From positions 153,619-217,618 of the forward strand of contig DVNL01000002.1 in the NCBI GenBank assembly GCA_018714385.1: DNA of 64,000 bases. Direction: 5' to 3'. Every line of letters begins with the position of its first letter. Within the stretch, counting starts at the first letter, position 1. The position numbers were made by a program, and so were the translations under genes. Below, piece after piece: positions 42,125 to 50,751 of the stretch. Below the pieces are notes generated by a model. The model searched no databases, was not told where the DNA came from, and saw nothing but the letters and a program-made list of their open reading frames with translations. The stretch comes from Candidatus Enterosoma merdigallinarum (GTDB lineage: Bacteria > Bacillota_I > Bacilli_A > RFN20 > CAG-288).

Positions 42125-42139
42125 ACAAGGAGGCTATCA

Positions 42140-43252
42140 ATGAAAGCAGAGATGGTAGCAGTCATCCTGGCTGGAGGAAGGGGCACCCGTCTCCACTCCC
42201 TGACGGCCAAGATCGCGAAGCCTGCAGTGTTTTTCGGCGGGAAATACAGAATCATCGACTTCCCTCTCTCCAACTGCGCCAACTCCGGCATCTCCGCTGT
42301 CGGCGTTGCCACCCAGTACGAGTCCACGGCTTTGAACACCTACATCGGCACCGGCAGGAACTGGGGTCTCAACGGCACGGGCGCTCTCACGTCCATCCTG
42401 CCTCCGAGGGAAACCCCCGACGGAGCCAGCTGGTATCTGGGAACGGCTGACGCCATCTATCAGAACATCGACTGGCTGGACAAGACGCATTGCGAGTATG
42501 TCGTCATTCTCTCGGGGGACCATATTTATAAGATGGACTATTCCGAGATGCTCGCCTTCCACAAGAAGAATGCGGCGGATGTCACCATCGCCACCATTCG
42601 CGTCCCGATGAGCGAGGCGAGCCGCTTCGGCATCGTTCTCACCGACGAGGAGCACCGCATCACGGAGTTCCAGGAGAAGCCGAAGAACCCCAAGTCGGAT
42701 CTCGCCTCCATGGGCATCTACATCTTCAATTATTCCTTGCTCCGGGAAAGCCTCATCGCCGACCATGCCCTGCCCAAATCGAGCCACGATTTCGGAAAGG
42801 ACATCCTTCCTACCCTCTTGAAGGCCGGGAAGCGTCTCTTCGCCTATGCCTTCTCCGGCTATTGGAAGGACGTCGGAACGGTCCATTCGCTCTGGGAGGC
42901 CAACATGGATCTCCTCGATCCGGAATGCTCCCTCCGCCTCTATGCCAAGGACTTCAAGATCTTTTCCGCCGACACCTTCTCCAGGCCGCAACTGGTCAGC
43001 AAGACCGGAAGCGTCGATGACTGCATCGTCAACCAAGGGGCCGTCATCGAGGGAAAGTGCGTCCACTCCGTCATCTCCAACGAGGTCGTCGTCGAAAAGG
43101 GAGCGGTTGTCGAGGATTCGATGATCATGCCCGGTGCCGTCATCAAGAGCGGCGTCACCATCAAGAATGCGATCATCGGCTCTTCCGTCGTCGTCGATAA
43201 GGACAAGATCGGAACGCAGGACGATATCGTCCTCTACACGGAGGAAGACTAA
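42140..43252 (+). CDS. glgC: Glucose-1-phosphate adenylyltransferase, catalytic subunit GlgC
   Basis: GlgC makes ADP-glucose from glucose-1-phosphate and ATP, the committed step of glycogen synthesis. The 370-residue protein has the nucleotide motif [11 protein letters not shown] near the N-terminus, [29 protein letters not shown] and [11 protein letters not shown], then a C-terminal beta-helix of hexapeptide repeats. ATG 42140 with AAGGAGG fixes the start. It is first of glgC-glgD-glgA and preceded by a cre site. Confidence 0.97.
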   Translation: MKAEMVAVILAGGRGTRLHSLTAKIAKPAVFFGGKYRIIDFPLSNCANSGISAVGVATQYESTALNTYIGTGRNWGLNGTGALTSILPPRETPDGASWYLGTADAIYQNIDWLDKTHCEYVVILSGDHIYKMDYSEMLAFHKKNAADVTIATIRVPMSEASRFGIVLTDEEHRITEFQEKPKNPKSDLASMGIYIFNYSLLRESLIADHALPKSSHDFGKDILPTLLKAGKRLFAYAFSGYWKDVGTVHSLWEANMDLLDPECSLRLYAKDFKIFSADTFSRPQLVSKTGSVDDCIVNQGAVIEGKCVHSVISNEVVVEKGAVVEDSMIMPGAVIKSGVTIKNAIIGSSVVVDKDKIGTQDDIVLYTEED

Positions 43253-43253
43253 A

Positions 43254-44369
43254 ATGGCTGTCAAGGTATTAGGTCTGGTCGATTGCTTCAATAGCCCGGA
43301 ATTCGGCCCGATGACCAAGCATAGGGCTATCGCTTCCACCTCTTTCCTTGGAAGATACGCCTTCATCGATTTCCAGCTTTCCAACTTCCTTAATTCCAAC
43401 ATTCCCTATATCGGCATCCTCTGCCAGAAGCACATCCGTTCCCTCTCCCGCCACGTCGGAAGCGGAAACTCCTGGATCAACAACACGAAGATCGGACAGT
43501 TCCAGATCCTTTACGATGAGCCCAACGTCTCCAATCCCGGATACAACACCGATGTCGCCGACCTCTTCGAGAACAAATGGTTCCTCAACGCCGTCAAGCC
43601 CGACTATGTCGTCATCGCCCCGCCCTACATGGTCTATCGTGCCGACTTCCAGGCCCTCCTCAATGACCACATCAATTCCGGATCGCGCATCTCGCTCCTC
43701 TACACCCATCAGAAGGGACTAAAGAAGAATTTCATCGGCGCCAAGAAGATCTACATCTCCGACAGGGGAAAGGTCACCCGTATTGAGATCAACCGGGGCG
43801 AGATGGACGAAGGCGATATCTCCATGGGAACCTTTATCATGGACTATCCGATGCTCGAAAGCCTTCTGGAATATGCCCAGGGGACCTCTTCCTTCTTCTC
43901 CATCTCCGACACGCTGAACCACATCTCCCCCTCCGTCCTCATCAAGGCCGTCCGCCACGAAGGCTATGTCCGCTCCTTCGATTCTCTGAGCAACTATCTC
44001 AAGTCCTCCCTCGAACTTCTCAACGAGGAGACCTATTCGACCCTCTTCAGCGAGGACTGGCCGATCTACACCAAGTCCTATGACACCGCCCCCGTCCTCT
44101 ACAAGAAGGGCGGAAGCGCGACGAATTCCTATATCGCCAATGGTTCCATCATCGAAGGGACGGTCATCAACTCCATCCTCGGAAGAGGCGTCCGCGTCAA
44201 GAAGGGCGCCGTCTTGAAGAACGCCATCATCGGAAGCGATGCCTCTATTTCCGAGAACATCCATATCGAGAATGCCATCGTCGACAAGGAAGCCCAGGTC
44301 ATCCACGTCAAGGAAGTCGTCGGAACGGCCGACAATCCGCTCTACATCGCCCAGGGGGACATCGTCTGA
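43254..44369 (+). CDS. glgD: Glucose-1-phosphate adenylyltransferase regulatory subunit GlgD
   Basis: GlgD is the Firmicutes-specific partner of GlgC, generally thought non-catalytic and tuning the heterotetramer. The 371-residue protein lacks the GGRGTRL nucleotide loop but keeps RYAFIDFQLSNFLNS near the start, the FENKW segment, and the C-terminal hexapeptide helix (ANGSIIEGTVINSILGRG). It starts 1 base after glgC and overlaps glgA by 1 base. Confidence 0.93.
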   Translation: MAVKVLGLVDCFNSPEFGPMTKHRAIASTSFLGRYAFIDFQLSNFLNSNIPYIGILCQKHIRSLSRHVGSGNSWINNTKIGQFQILYDEPNVSNPGYNTDVADLFENKWFLNAVKPDYVVIAPPYMVYRADFQALLNDHINSGSRISLLYTHQKGLKKNFIGAKKIYISDRGKVTRIEINRGEMDEGDISMGTFIMDYPMLESLLEYAQGTSSFFSISDTLNHISPSVLIKAVRHEGYVRSFDSLSNYLKSSLELLNEETYSTLFSEDWPIYTKSYDTAPVLYKKGGSATNSYIANGSIIEGTVINSILGRGVRVKKGAVLKNAIIGSDASISENIHIENAIVDKEAQVIHVKEVVGTADNPLYIAQGDIV

Positions 44370-45775
44370 TGAAAATCCTTCTGGTCACAAGCGAGGCCCT
44401 TCCCTACGTCAAGTCGGGAGGCCTGGCGGACTTCATCTTCTCCTTCGGAAAGGCGCTCAAGGACAAGGGCGTCGATGTTTCCGTCATCGTCCCTCTCTAC
44501 AAGTCCATCCGCGACAAGCATCAGGAGGTCCTTTCCGACCTCTATGATACCTTCGACTTCAAGATGGGATGGCGGACCCAGGGTTGCGGCGTCTTCCACC
44601 ATCGTATCGAGGACATCGACTACTACTTCACGGCCATGGACCGCTTCGACAGAGACGGCATGTACGGCTATGGCGACGACAATGAGCGCTTCGCCTGCTT
44701 CATGATGGCGGTCAACACCTTCATCACGCGGCACAACGAATACGATGTCGTCCACTGCAACGATTGGCAGACGGCCGTCCTTCCTTTGCTGCTCCGCTAC
44801 AACAGCAAATCCATCAAGACAATTCTTACCATCCACAATCCGGCTTTCCAGGGCTGGGCGGGAAGAGACGACCTTGGCAACTTCTTCAATCTCAGCACGG
44901 ATTGCTATGATTCCGGGCTCGTCCGCATGGGCGATTCCTTCAACTTTTTGAAGACCGGCATCATGACGGCCGACAAGATCTCCACCGTCAGCCGCACCCA
45001 CTGCCAGGAGCTTCTCAACGACCATATCGGCTTCGGCGGCATCGGCGCCATCCTCGATTGGTGCCGCCACAACGATTTCGTCGGCATCGTCAACGGCCTG
45101 GACGTCGATATCTGGGATCCGGCCACCGACGACAAGCTCGCCAGGAACTACACCCTTTACGACTACAAGGTCGGAAAGAGGGCGAACAGGGAGAAGATCC
45201 TCAACGACCTTGGCATGTCCACCAATTTCCGCGGCGCCCTCTATTCCTGCATCACGCGTCTTTCCGGACAGAAGGGCATCGACAGGCTCATCTCTTGCAT
45301 GCCGGAGCTGAGGAAGTCCGATTCCCGGCTGATCATCATCGGGACGGGCGACATGGAGAACGAGGTTCTCTACAACGCCCTGAAGTATCCCGAGGTCTAC
45401 CACGTCAAGCGCTACGACGAGAATCTCGCCCACCTTCTCTATGCCGCCAGCGACTACTTCCTCATGCCCTCCTATTTCGAGCCCTGCGGAACCAGCCAGA
45501 TGATCTCCATGCGCTATGGCACGGTTCCCATCGTCAGCAACGTCGGCGGCCTCAACGACACGGTCAAAGACATCAATCTCGGCTATGAGGCGACGGGATT
45601 CGTCTTCAACAACAACGATCCGACCGCCTACATGAACTGCTTCATCGCCTCTTCCCGCTACTTCTACGAGCCCGGACTCGACAGGCTCATCCAGGAGGGC
45701 ATGAAGGGCGACTATTCCTGGGCCAGATCCGCCGAGGAGTACCTGAAGCTCTACGATTCCATCACCTGGAAGTAG
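44369..45775 (+). CDS. glgA: Glycogen synthase (ADP-glucose, GT5)
   Basis: GlgA transfers glucose from ADP-glucose to growing alpha-1,4-glucan. The 468-residue protein has the KSGGLAD motif at 15-21, HCNDWQTAVLPL, GIVNGLDVDIWDP, and the second-domain motif SYFEPCGTSQMISMRYGTVPIV. It is coupled to glgD by TGATG. Branching enzyme and phosphorylase are not in the window. Confidence 0.96.
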   Translation: MKILLVTSEALPYVKSGGLADFIFSFGKALKDKGVDVSVIVPLYKSIRDKHQEVLSDLYDTFDFKMGWRTQGCGVFHHRIEDIDYYFTAMDRFDRDGMYGYGDDNERFACFMMAVNTFITRHNEYDVVHCNDWQTAVLPLLLRYNSKSIKTILTIHNPAFQGWAGRDDLGNFFNLSTDCYDSGLVRMGDSFNFLKTGIMTADKISTVSRTHCQELLNDHIGFGGIGAILDWCRHNDFVGIVNGLDVDIWDPATDDKLARNYTLYDYKVGKRANREKILNDLGMSTNFRGALYSCITRLSGQKGIDRLISCMPELRKSDSRLIIIGTGDMENEVLYNALKYPEVYHVKRYDENLAHLLYAASDYFLMPSYFEPCGTSQMISMRYGTVPIVSNVGGLNDTVKDINLGYEATGFVFNNNDPTAYMNCFIASSRYFYEPGLDRLIQEGMKGDYSWARSAEEYLKLYDSITWK

Positions 45776-45790
45776 TCTTCAAAAATCCTG

Positions 45791-45819
45791 TTTACTTTCT
45801 CGCCGCAAGAAAGTATAAT
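45791..45819 (+). promoter_or_regulatory. Promoter of rpmF
   Basis: TTTACT, a 17-base spacer and TATAAT, 50 bases before the rpmF ATG. Confidence 0.82.
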
Positions 45820-45868
45820 GTCTGTTGCTGTTTTGTCTAGACAACAAGTAGAAACGGAGGATAAGACC

Positions 45869-46057
45869 ATGGCAGTACCTTTCAGAAGAACGGGAGTGAC
45901 CAAGAAGCGCATCAGAAGAGGACATATCGGTCTCACGGCCGTCAACACTGGCGTTTGCCCCAACTGCGGAGCTTCCGTCAGGCCTCATCACGTCTGCCCC
46001 AGCTGCGGCTATTACAAGGGCAGGAAGGTCATGGACGTCAAGTCCGACCAGGACTAA
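45869..46057 (+). CDS. rpmF: 50S ribosomal protein L32 (zinc-binding form)
   Basis: The 62-residue protein begins MAVPFRRTGVTKKR and has the CPNC...CPSC zinc ribbon, so it is the four-cysteine (zinc-dependent) version. CGGAGG precedes the ATG at 45869. It has its own promoter and terminator; the usual neighbour yceD is absent. Confidence 0.96.
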   Translation: MAVPFRRTGVTKKRIRRGHIGLTAVNTGVCPNCGASVRPHHVCPSCGYYKGRKVMDVKSDQD

Positions 46058-46080
46058 CCTCCGAATATCCCAGAAGACAG

Positions 46081-46104
46081 GGGCTCGCCAGTCGAGCCCT
46101 TTTT
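46081..46104 (+). terminator. Terminator after rpmF
   Basis: GGGCTCG/CGAGCCC stem with loop CCAGT, then TTTTT. Confidence 0.9.
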
Positions 46105-46123
46105 CATCGAAAGGAAGGACAAA

Positions 46124-46591
46124 ATGACCTATCTCGAAAGGATAACCTATCTCGAGGGACGTTTCCTAGAGGTGTTCCAGTACGCCCTCTACAACGCCTA
46201 TCGCGTCGCCACCTTCTCTGACGGCGTGAAGGATCTTACGCCCCAGTCGGACACCGAGGAAAACGTCCAGGCCAAGGAAAGCCAGGCCAGGGCACATCTG
46301 ATCGAAAGCCAGGGGAAAGGCTTCGACGCCATCGCTGAGGGTCTCTTCGGTCACGGACTCTCCTTCAAGGACGAGAAGGAGCTCAAGAGCCTGCTTCTCA
46401 AGCGGAACTATCTCGTCTCCTATTTCTTCGTCGACTGCGCAAGGGAGCTTGCCAAAGAGGATCCCAAGGTCTACGAGAACAAGATCGACGAGCTTCAGGA
46501 GTACGTCGATAGGGCGATCGCCCTCAACGGATCCCTCGCCAAGGCGTTTGACAAGATCCTCGACAGGGACTATCGCCATCGCGGGATGTGA
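46124..46591 (+). CDS. Hypothetical helical protein
   Basis: The 155-residue, charged and probably all-alpha cytosolic protein has no signal or membrane segment (MTYLERITYLEGRFLEVFQYALYNAYR... LQEYVDRAIALNG). I do not recognise the family. GAAAGGAAGG lies before ATG 46124, and a strong terminator follows. Its place between rpmF and the rlmN operon suggests no specific role. Confidence 0.65.
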   Translation: MTYLERITYLEGRFLEVFQYALYNAYRVATFSDGVKDLTPQSDTEENVQAKESQARAHLIESQGKGFDAIAEGLFGHGLSFKDEKELKSLLLKRNYLVSYFFVDCARELAKEDPKVYENKIDELQEYVDRAIALNGSLAKAFDKILDRDYRHRGM

Positions 46592-46637
46592 AGAAGGGAC
46601 GGACTTGTAACTTCCCTGAAGTGCCGCTGATTTATAT

Positions 46638-46681
46638 GCCCTATGGATTGTGCTGGTTTCGCTTAATCCATGGGGCTTTTT
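46638..46681 (+). terminator. Terminator before the rlmN operon
   Basis: A 12-bp stem GCCCTATGGATT/AATCCATGGGGC with a 15-base loop and TTTTT. A TATAAT box (46685-46690) for the next operon follows immediately. Confidence 0.88.
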
Positions 46682-46708
46682 GGGCTATAATCTTCTCAGG
46701 AGACATCT

Positions 46709-47986
46709 ATGCCCGATTTTTCAGCTGAAGTGTTGGCCTTGAGACGGATCCTGGGCCAGAGGAAGACCTATCGCGAGACGATCTTCCGCATCATCGCCAT
46801 GGAGAAGATCGCCCCTTCTTCCGTCAAGGAACTGAAGAGGAACGTCTTTGCTGTGCTTCGCCGTTATTTCTCTCTTTCCTTCGAGGTGGATTCTCTCTTC
46901 CCTTCCCTTCCAAAGGACGAAGACGAGAGGTATCTCGCCTTGGTGGCGCTCTATCAGCTCCGCTATCGGAAGGATGTCGAAAGGGAGCAGATCAAATCCT
47001 GTTATTATTCGACACACTTTGCGATGCGTCTTTCCGGGGATTGCGATGTTTCGTATTTCAAGATAGAACAGGCTTCCATGAAGCCTTTCGCCATACCGGA
47101 AGGCTTGAAGAAGAAGCCCTACACCTACAATTCCCTGGCTTTGGAGATACCGGATTTCCTCTTGCGGGATCTTGTCTTCTCCTATGGCCCGGAGAAGGCG
47201 AGGGAGATCGCCCTCTCCTTGCGGGAGATGCCCCATGCCACCTTGGTGGAAAACCGTTTCCTGTCCGATGGCGGGAGGATAGAAGGAGCAAGACGGATCG
47301 ATACAGACAAAGGCAATATCTATCTTCTGGAGTCGGGTCGAGAGGAAAAGGAGATGGAGGCCATCAAGAAGGGCTACTTCCATCCGCTCGAACTAGTCAA
47401 GGCCATGGCTCTATCCTTACTTCCGGACTTCTTCGTGGAGATGGATTGCCTCCTTCTCAATCAGAGGCTTCCCTATCTCTCCTGTGCCCTTGCCTCACGC
47501 TACAAGGATCTTCCCGGCCTGCGCGTGACGCCTGTCTTTGAAAAGGAGGAGCGTTACCGTTCGGCCATCGACACCATCTGCGCTTTGAAGGCAAACGGCA
47601 AGGTCCATCCGCTTCTTTGCGAGAACGACCTTGTCAAGACATATTTCCCTTACGATTCGATGGATGTCGTTATCCAGCAAGGAAGCGACATCGGCATCGG
47701 AAAGATCGGGATGCGGCCGGACATCCTTCCCGATCTCACGGAGAAGGACGTGAGGGATTCCTGCTATCGCCAGACGCAGGAGCTTGTCGCCGCTTCCGGA
47801 TTCGTCAGGAAGGATGGCTATCTTCTCTTCATCAATTCGGGATTGACGATGAACGAGACGCGGAACGTCCGGGAGTCCTTCCTATCTCTGAGAAAGAATT
47901 ACGAGGTCGTTTCCGATTCTTATCTGCTTCCCGGGCGCTATCGGACCGAGGGAGGCTACTATTGTCTGTTCAGGAGGATAAAATGA
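46709..47986 (+). CDS. RsmB-like protein with lost methyltransferase motifs
   Basis: The 425-residue protein stands where rsmB (Sun) stands in other Firmicutes, directly before rlmN. Its N-terminal 140 residues resemble the NusB-like domain of RsmB, and the C-terminus follows the RsmB pattern. The catalytic motifs are eroded, however: CAAPGGKT is replaced by CLLLNQRLP, DAPCSG by QQGSDIG (before a retained RPDI), and STC by FINSGLT, so both catalytic cysteines are gone. It probably cannot methylate C967 and may persist as an RNA-binding or assembly factor. The frame is intact and overlaps rlmN by 4 bases. The RsmB relationship is inferred from weak similarity plus synteny. Confidence 0.6.
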   Translation: MPDFSAEVLALRRILGQRKTYRETIFRIIAMEKIAPSSVKELKRNVFAVLRRYFSLSFEVDSLFPSLPKDEDERYLALVALYQLRYRKDVEREQIKSCYYSTHFAMRLSGDCDVSYFKIEQASMKPFAIPEGLKKKPYTYNSLALEIPDFLLRDLVFSYGPEKAREIALSLREMPHATLVENRFLSDGGRIEGARRIDTDKGNIYLLESGREEKEMEAIKKGYFHPLELVKAMALSLLPDFFVEMDCLLLNQRLPYLSCALASRYKDLPGLRVTPVFEKEERYRSAIDTICALKANGKVHPLLCENDLVKTYFPYDSMDVVIQQGSDIGIGKIGMRPDILPDLTEKDVRDSCYRQTQELVAASGFVRKDGYLLFINSGLTMNETRNVRESFLSLRKNYEVVSDSYLLPGRYRTEGGYYCLFRRIK

Positions 47987-49026
47987 AGAGCATCTATGGC
48001 TTCTCCTATCCGGAGCTCGAAGAGGAAATGCTCTCCTTGGGGCAGAGCAAGTTCCGTGCCAAGCAGATCTATGCCTGGCTCTACAAGAAAGACGTCACCT
48101 CTTTCGACGAGATGACGGACATCTCCAAGGCCTTCCGGGACGAACTGAAGTCCCGATATGACTTTTACGTCCCCGAATGCACCGTCCGTCAGGAATCCAA
48201 GGACGGGACGGTCAAAAGCCTCTTCCGCATGAAAGACGGGGAAGAGGTGGAAAGCGTCCTGATGCATTACGTCTATGGCTATGCTGTCTGTGTCTCTAGC
48301 CAGGTCGGCTGCAACATGGGCTGCGCCTTCTGTGCCTCCGGCCTCCTCAAGAGGAAGAGGAACCTCACCGCCGAGGAGATGCTCGGACAGGTCCTCTCCT
48401 ATGACCGCTATCTGAAGGAAAAGGACGAGAACCTGAGGGTGAGCCACGTCGTCGTGATGGGGACGGGAGAACCCTTCGACAACTATGACAACGTCCTCTC
48501 CTTCGTCCGCAACGTCAATTCGCCTTTCGGCTTGGATATCGGCGCAAGGCACATCACCGTCTCCACCTGCGGCATCGTCCCAGGAATCCTCCGCTTCGGA
48601 AAGGAGGGGCTCCAGATCAACCTGGCGATATCCCTCCATGCCCCGGACGACGAGAGAAGGGACAGACTGATGCCGATCAACAAGGCATATCCGCTGGAGA
48701 AGCTCATTCCGGCCATCATCCAGTACTACAAGGATTCCGGCGGGAGGCGCTGCACCTTCGAGTATGTCATGATCAAGGACTTCAACGATTCCATCGCCGA
48801 TGCGAAGAAGCTCTACAATCTCATCTATCCGACGCACGGGTTCGTCAACCTGATCCCACTCAATCCCGTCAAGGAGAAGGGCCTTCTTCGAAGCGACGAC
48901 GAGAGGATAGACGCCTTCCATCGCTATCTTCTCTCCAAGGGGATCAAGTCGACGATACGAAAGGAATTCGGCAGCGACATCGATGCCGCCTGCGGACAAC
49001 TGAGGGCAAAATATGCAAACAAGTGA
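47983..49026 (+). CDS. rlmN: Dual-specificity rRNA/tRNA (adenine-C2) methyltransferase RlmN
   Basis: This radical SAM enzyme makes m2A2503 in 23S rRNA and m2A37 in tRNA. The 347-residue protein has the cluster motif CNMGCAFC (C110, C114, C117), GTGEPFDNYDNV, and the methyl-carrying cysteine near the C-terminus (C337 in DAACGQLR). AGGAGG precedes ATG 47983, inside the end of the rsmB-like gene. It is part of the conserved rsmB-rlmN-prpC-prkC-rsgA-rpe cluster. Confidence 0.97.
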   Translation: MKSIYGFSYPELEEEMLSLGQSKFRAKQIYAWLYKKDVTSFDEMTDISKAFRDELKSRYDFYVPECTVRQESKDGTVKSLFRMKDGEEVESVLMHYVYGYAVCVSSQVGCNMGCAFCASGLLKRKRNLTAEEMLGQVLSYDRYLKEKDENLRVSHVVVMGTGEPFDNYDNVLSFVRNVNSPFGLDIGARHITVSTCGIVPGILRFGKEGLQINLAISLHAPDDERRDRLMPINKAYPLEKLIPAIIQYYKDSGGRRCTFEYVMIKDFNDSIADAKKLYNLIYPTHGFVNLIPLNPVKEKGLLRSDDERIDAFHRYLLSKGIKSTIRKEFGSDIDAACGQLRAKYANK

Positions 49027-49768
49027 GAAGAGAAGACGGTTCTCCTGCCTGAGCGACATCGGGACGGCCAGGAAGAACAACGAGGATGCGGCCTATGCCG
49101 CAAGTAGCCAGTTCGGCGCGCTTTTGATCGTCGCCGACGGCATGGGAGGCCATCGGAAGGGCGAGATGGCAAGCAAGATCGTCCTCGACGAGCTCTCCCA
49201 GGATTTCGCCTCCGCCCGGCACGCCTTCTCTCCCGACAGGGCGATGAAGTTCCTCAAGAAGGGACTGAAGAAGGCGAACAAGAGGATCTACAAGCTTTCC
49301 CTCTCGGGGAACGACTACAAGGAGATGGGGACGACAGCCGTCTGCGCCTTCATCACGCCGGAGAAGGCCTTGGTCTGCAACATCGGCGACAGCCGCTGCT
49401 ATGCCTATTCCAAGAGGAACGGATTGATGCGGATCACGACCGATCAGACCTACGTGGAGCTTCTCTTCGAGACGGGCAAGATCACCAAGAGCGAGATGCG
49501 CACCCATCCCCAGAGGAATCTTCTCATCAATGCCATCGGCATCAATCCCGATCTCAACGAAATCCAGGAAAGGGTCGTCGAGAAGGAGGACTACGACATC
49601 CTCCTGCTCTGTTCCGACGGCCTCTACAATGCCGTCAGCGAGGACAGGATCGCCGAGATCCTCGCCTCGATGGAGGAGGCGCCTATCCTGGCAAAGAAGC
49701 TCATCGACGAGGCCTTGCTCAACAGGGGGACGGACAACATCGCCGTCTCTTTGTGGGAGAACTTCTGA
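49013..49768 (+). CDS. prpC: PP2C-type serine/threonine phosphatase PrpC/Stp
   Basis: This metal-dependent phosphatase opposes the kinase encoded next. The 251-residue protein has the PP2C acidic motifs: SDIGTARKNNED, VADGMGGH, GDSRCYAY, SDGLYNAV and DNIAVS. It overlaps rlmN by 14 bases and the kinase by 1 base. In relatives the pair controls cell-wall and growth signalling and ribosomal GTPases. Confidence 0.94.
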   Translation: MQTSEKRRRFSCLSDIGTARKNNEDAAYAASSQFGALLIVADGMGGHRKGEMASKIVLDELSQDFASARHAFSPDRAMKFLKKGLKKANKRIYKLSLSGNDYKEMGTTAVCAFITPEKALVCNIGDSRCYAYSKRNGLMRITTDQTYVELLFETGKITKSEMRTHPQRNLLINAIGINPDLNEIQERVVEKEDYDILLLCSDGLYNAVSEDRIAEILASMEEAPILAKKLIDEALLNRGTDNIAVSLWENF

Positions 49769-50751
49769 TGGACGAGTACGACAGGACAAACGAGATCGTC
49801 GACGACCGGTACAAGATCCTCTCGCAACTCGGCTCGGGGGGCATGGCCGTCGTCTACAGGGCGCACGATCTCATCACCGACAAGGACGTCGCCGTCAAGA
49901 TGATGCGCAAGGAGACGGCTGCCGACAAGGCCAATCTCGCCCGTTTCGAAAGGGAGGCCAGAGCCGCGGCCAGTCTCAACCACCAGAACATCGTCAAGGT
50001 CCTCAACGTCGGGACGTATCGGGGACTGCCCTATATCGTCAACGAGTTCGTCAACGGTCAGACCCTCAAGGAGATCCTCGACGTCCGGGGAAAGTTCTCC
50101 TTCCTGGAAGCCTGCGACATCATGTACCAGCTCTGCTCCGCCGTCATGTACGCCCATCAGCACGGGGTCATCCACAGGGACATCAAGCCGCAGAACATCT
50201 ATCTGACCAAGGACGGGACGATCAAGCTCGGCGACTTTGGCATCGCCATCTTCCAGAACGCCAGCCATGTCACCCAGAAGCAGATCGTCATCGGTTCCGT
50301 CCACTATCTCGCCCCGGAGGTCGGCCAGGGGAATCCTGCCACGGAAAGAAGCGACATCTATTCGATGGGCATCACCTTCTTCGAGCTCATCACCTCTCGT
50401 GTCCCCTTCGACAGCGCCAGCAATCTCACCGTCGCCGTGATGCACATCAAGGAGAAGTTCCCCTCCATCAAGAAATTCAATCCGAAGACGCCTCCCTGCA
50501 TTGAACAAATCATTTATAAGTGTTGCGAAAAGGAACCGATGGACAGATACAACTCCGTCGGCGAATTGAGACGCGAGATCGAGAAGATTCTGAAGAACCC
50601 CTTTCTTCTTGAAAAGAAGGCGGGACTTCTCTATCGTCTCTTCCATCATAGCTCCCTTGTCGACTACGAGGAGAAGAAGGACATCAAAGCCAAGAAGAAG
50701 GCCTTGAGGAAGGCCGCCAAACAGGCCAGGAAGGACAAGGATGAGGGATAG
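49768..50751 (+). CDS. prkC: Ser/Thr protein kinase (PknB/PrkC catalytic domain only)
   Basis: The 327-residue Hanks-type kinase has the glycine loop LGSGGMAVVY (21-30), K44 in VAVKMM, HRDIKPQN (136-143), DFG (156-158) and an APE loop. After the kinase fold there are only about 60 basic residues (KKDIKAKKKALRKAAKQARK); the transmembrane helix and PASTA repeats of PrkC are absent. It must therefore act in the cytosol and cannot sense muropeptides by PASTA. Start ATG 49768 overlaps prpC. It overlaps rsgA by 11 bases. Confidence 0.93.
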   Translation: MDEYDRTNEIVDDRYKILSQLGSGGMAVVYRAHDLITDKDVAVKMMRKETAADKANLARFEREARAAASLNHQNIVKVLNVGTYRGLPYIVNEFVNGQTLKEILDVRGKFSFLEACDIMYQLCSAVMYAHQHGVIHRDIKPQNIYLTKDGTIKLGDFGIAIFQNASHVTQKQIVIGSVHYLAPEVGQGNPATERSDIYSMGITFFELITSRVPFDSASNLTVAVMHIKEKFPSIKKFNPKTPPCIEQIIYKCCEKEPMDRYNSVGELRREIEKILKNPFLLEKKAGLLYRLFHHSSLVDYEEKKDIKAKKKALRKAAKQARKDKDEG

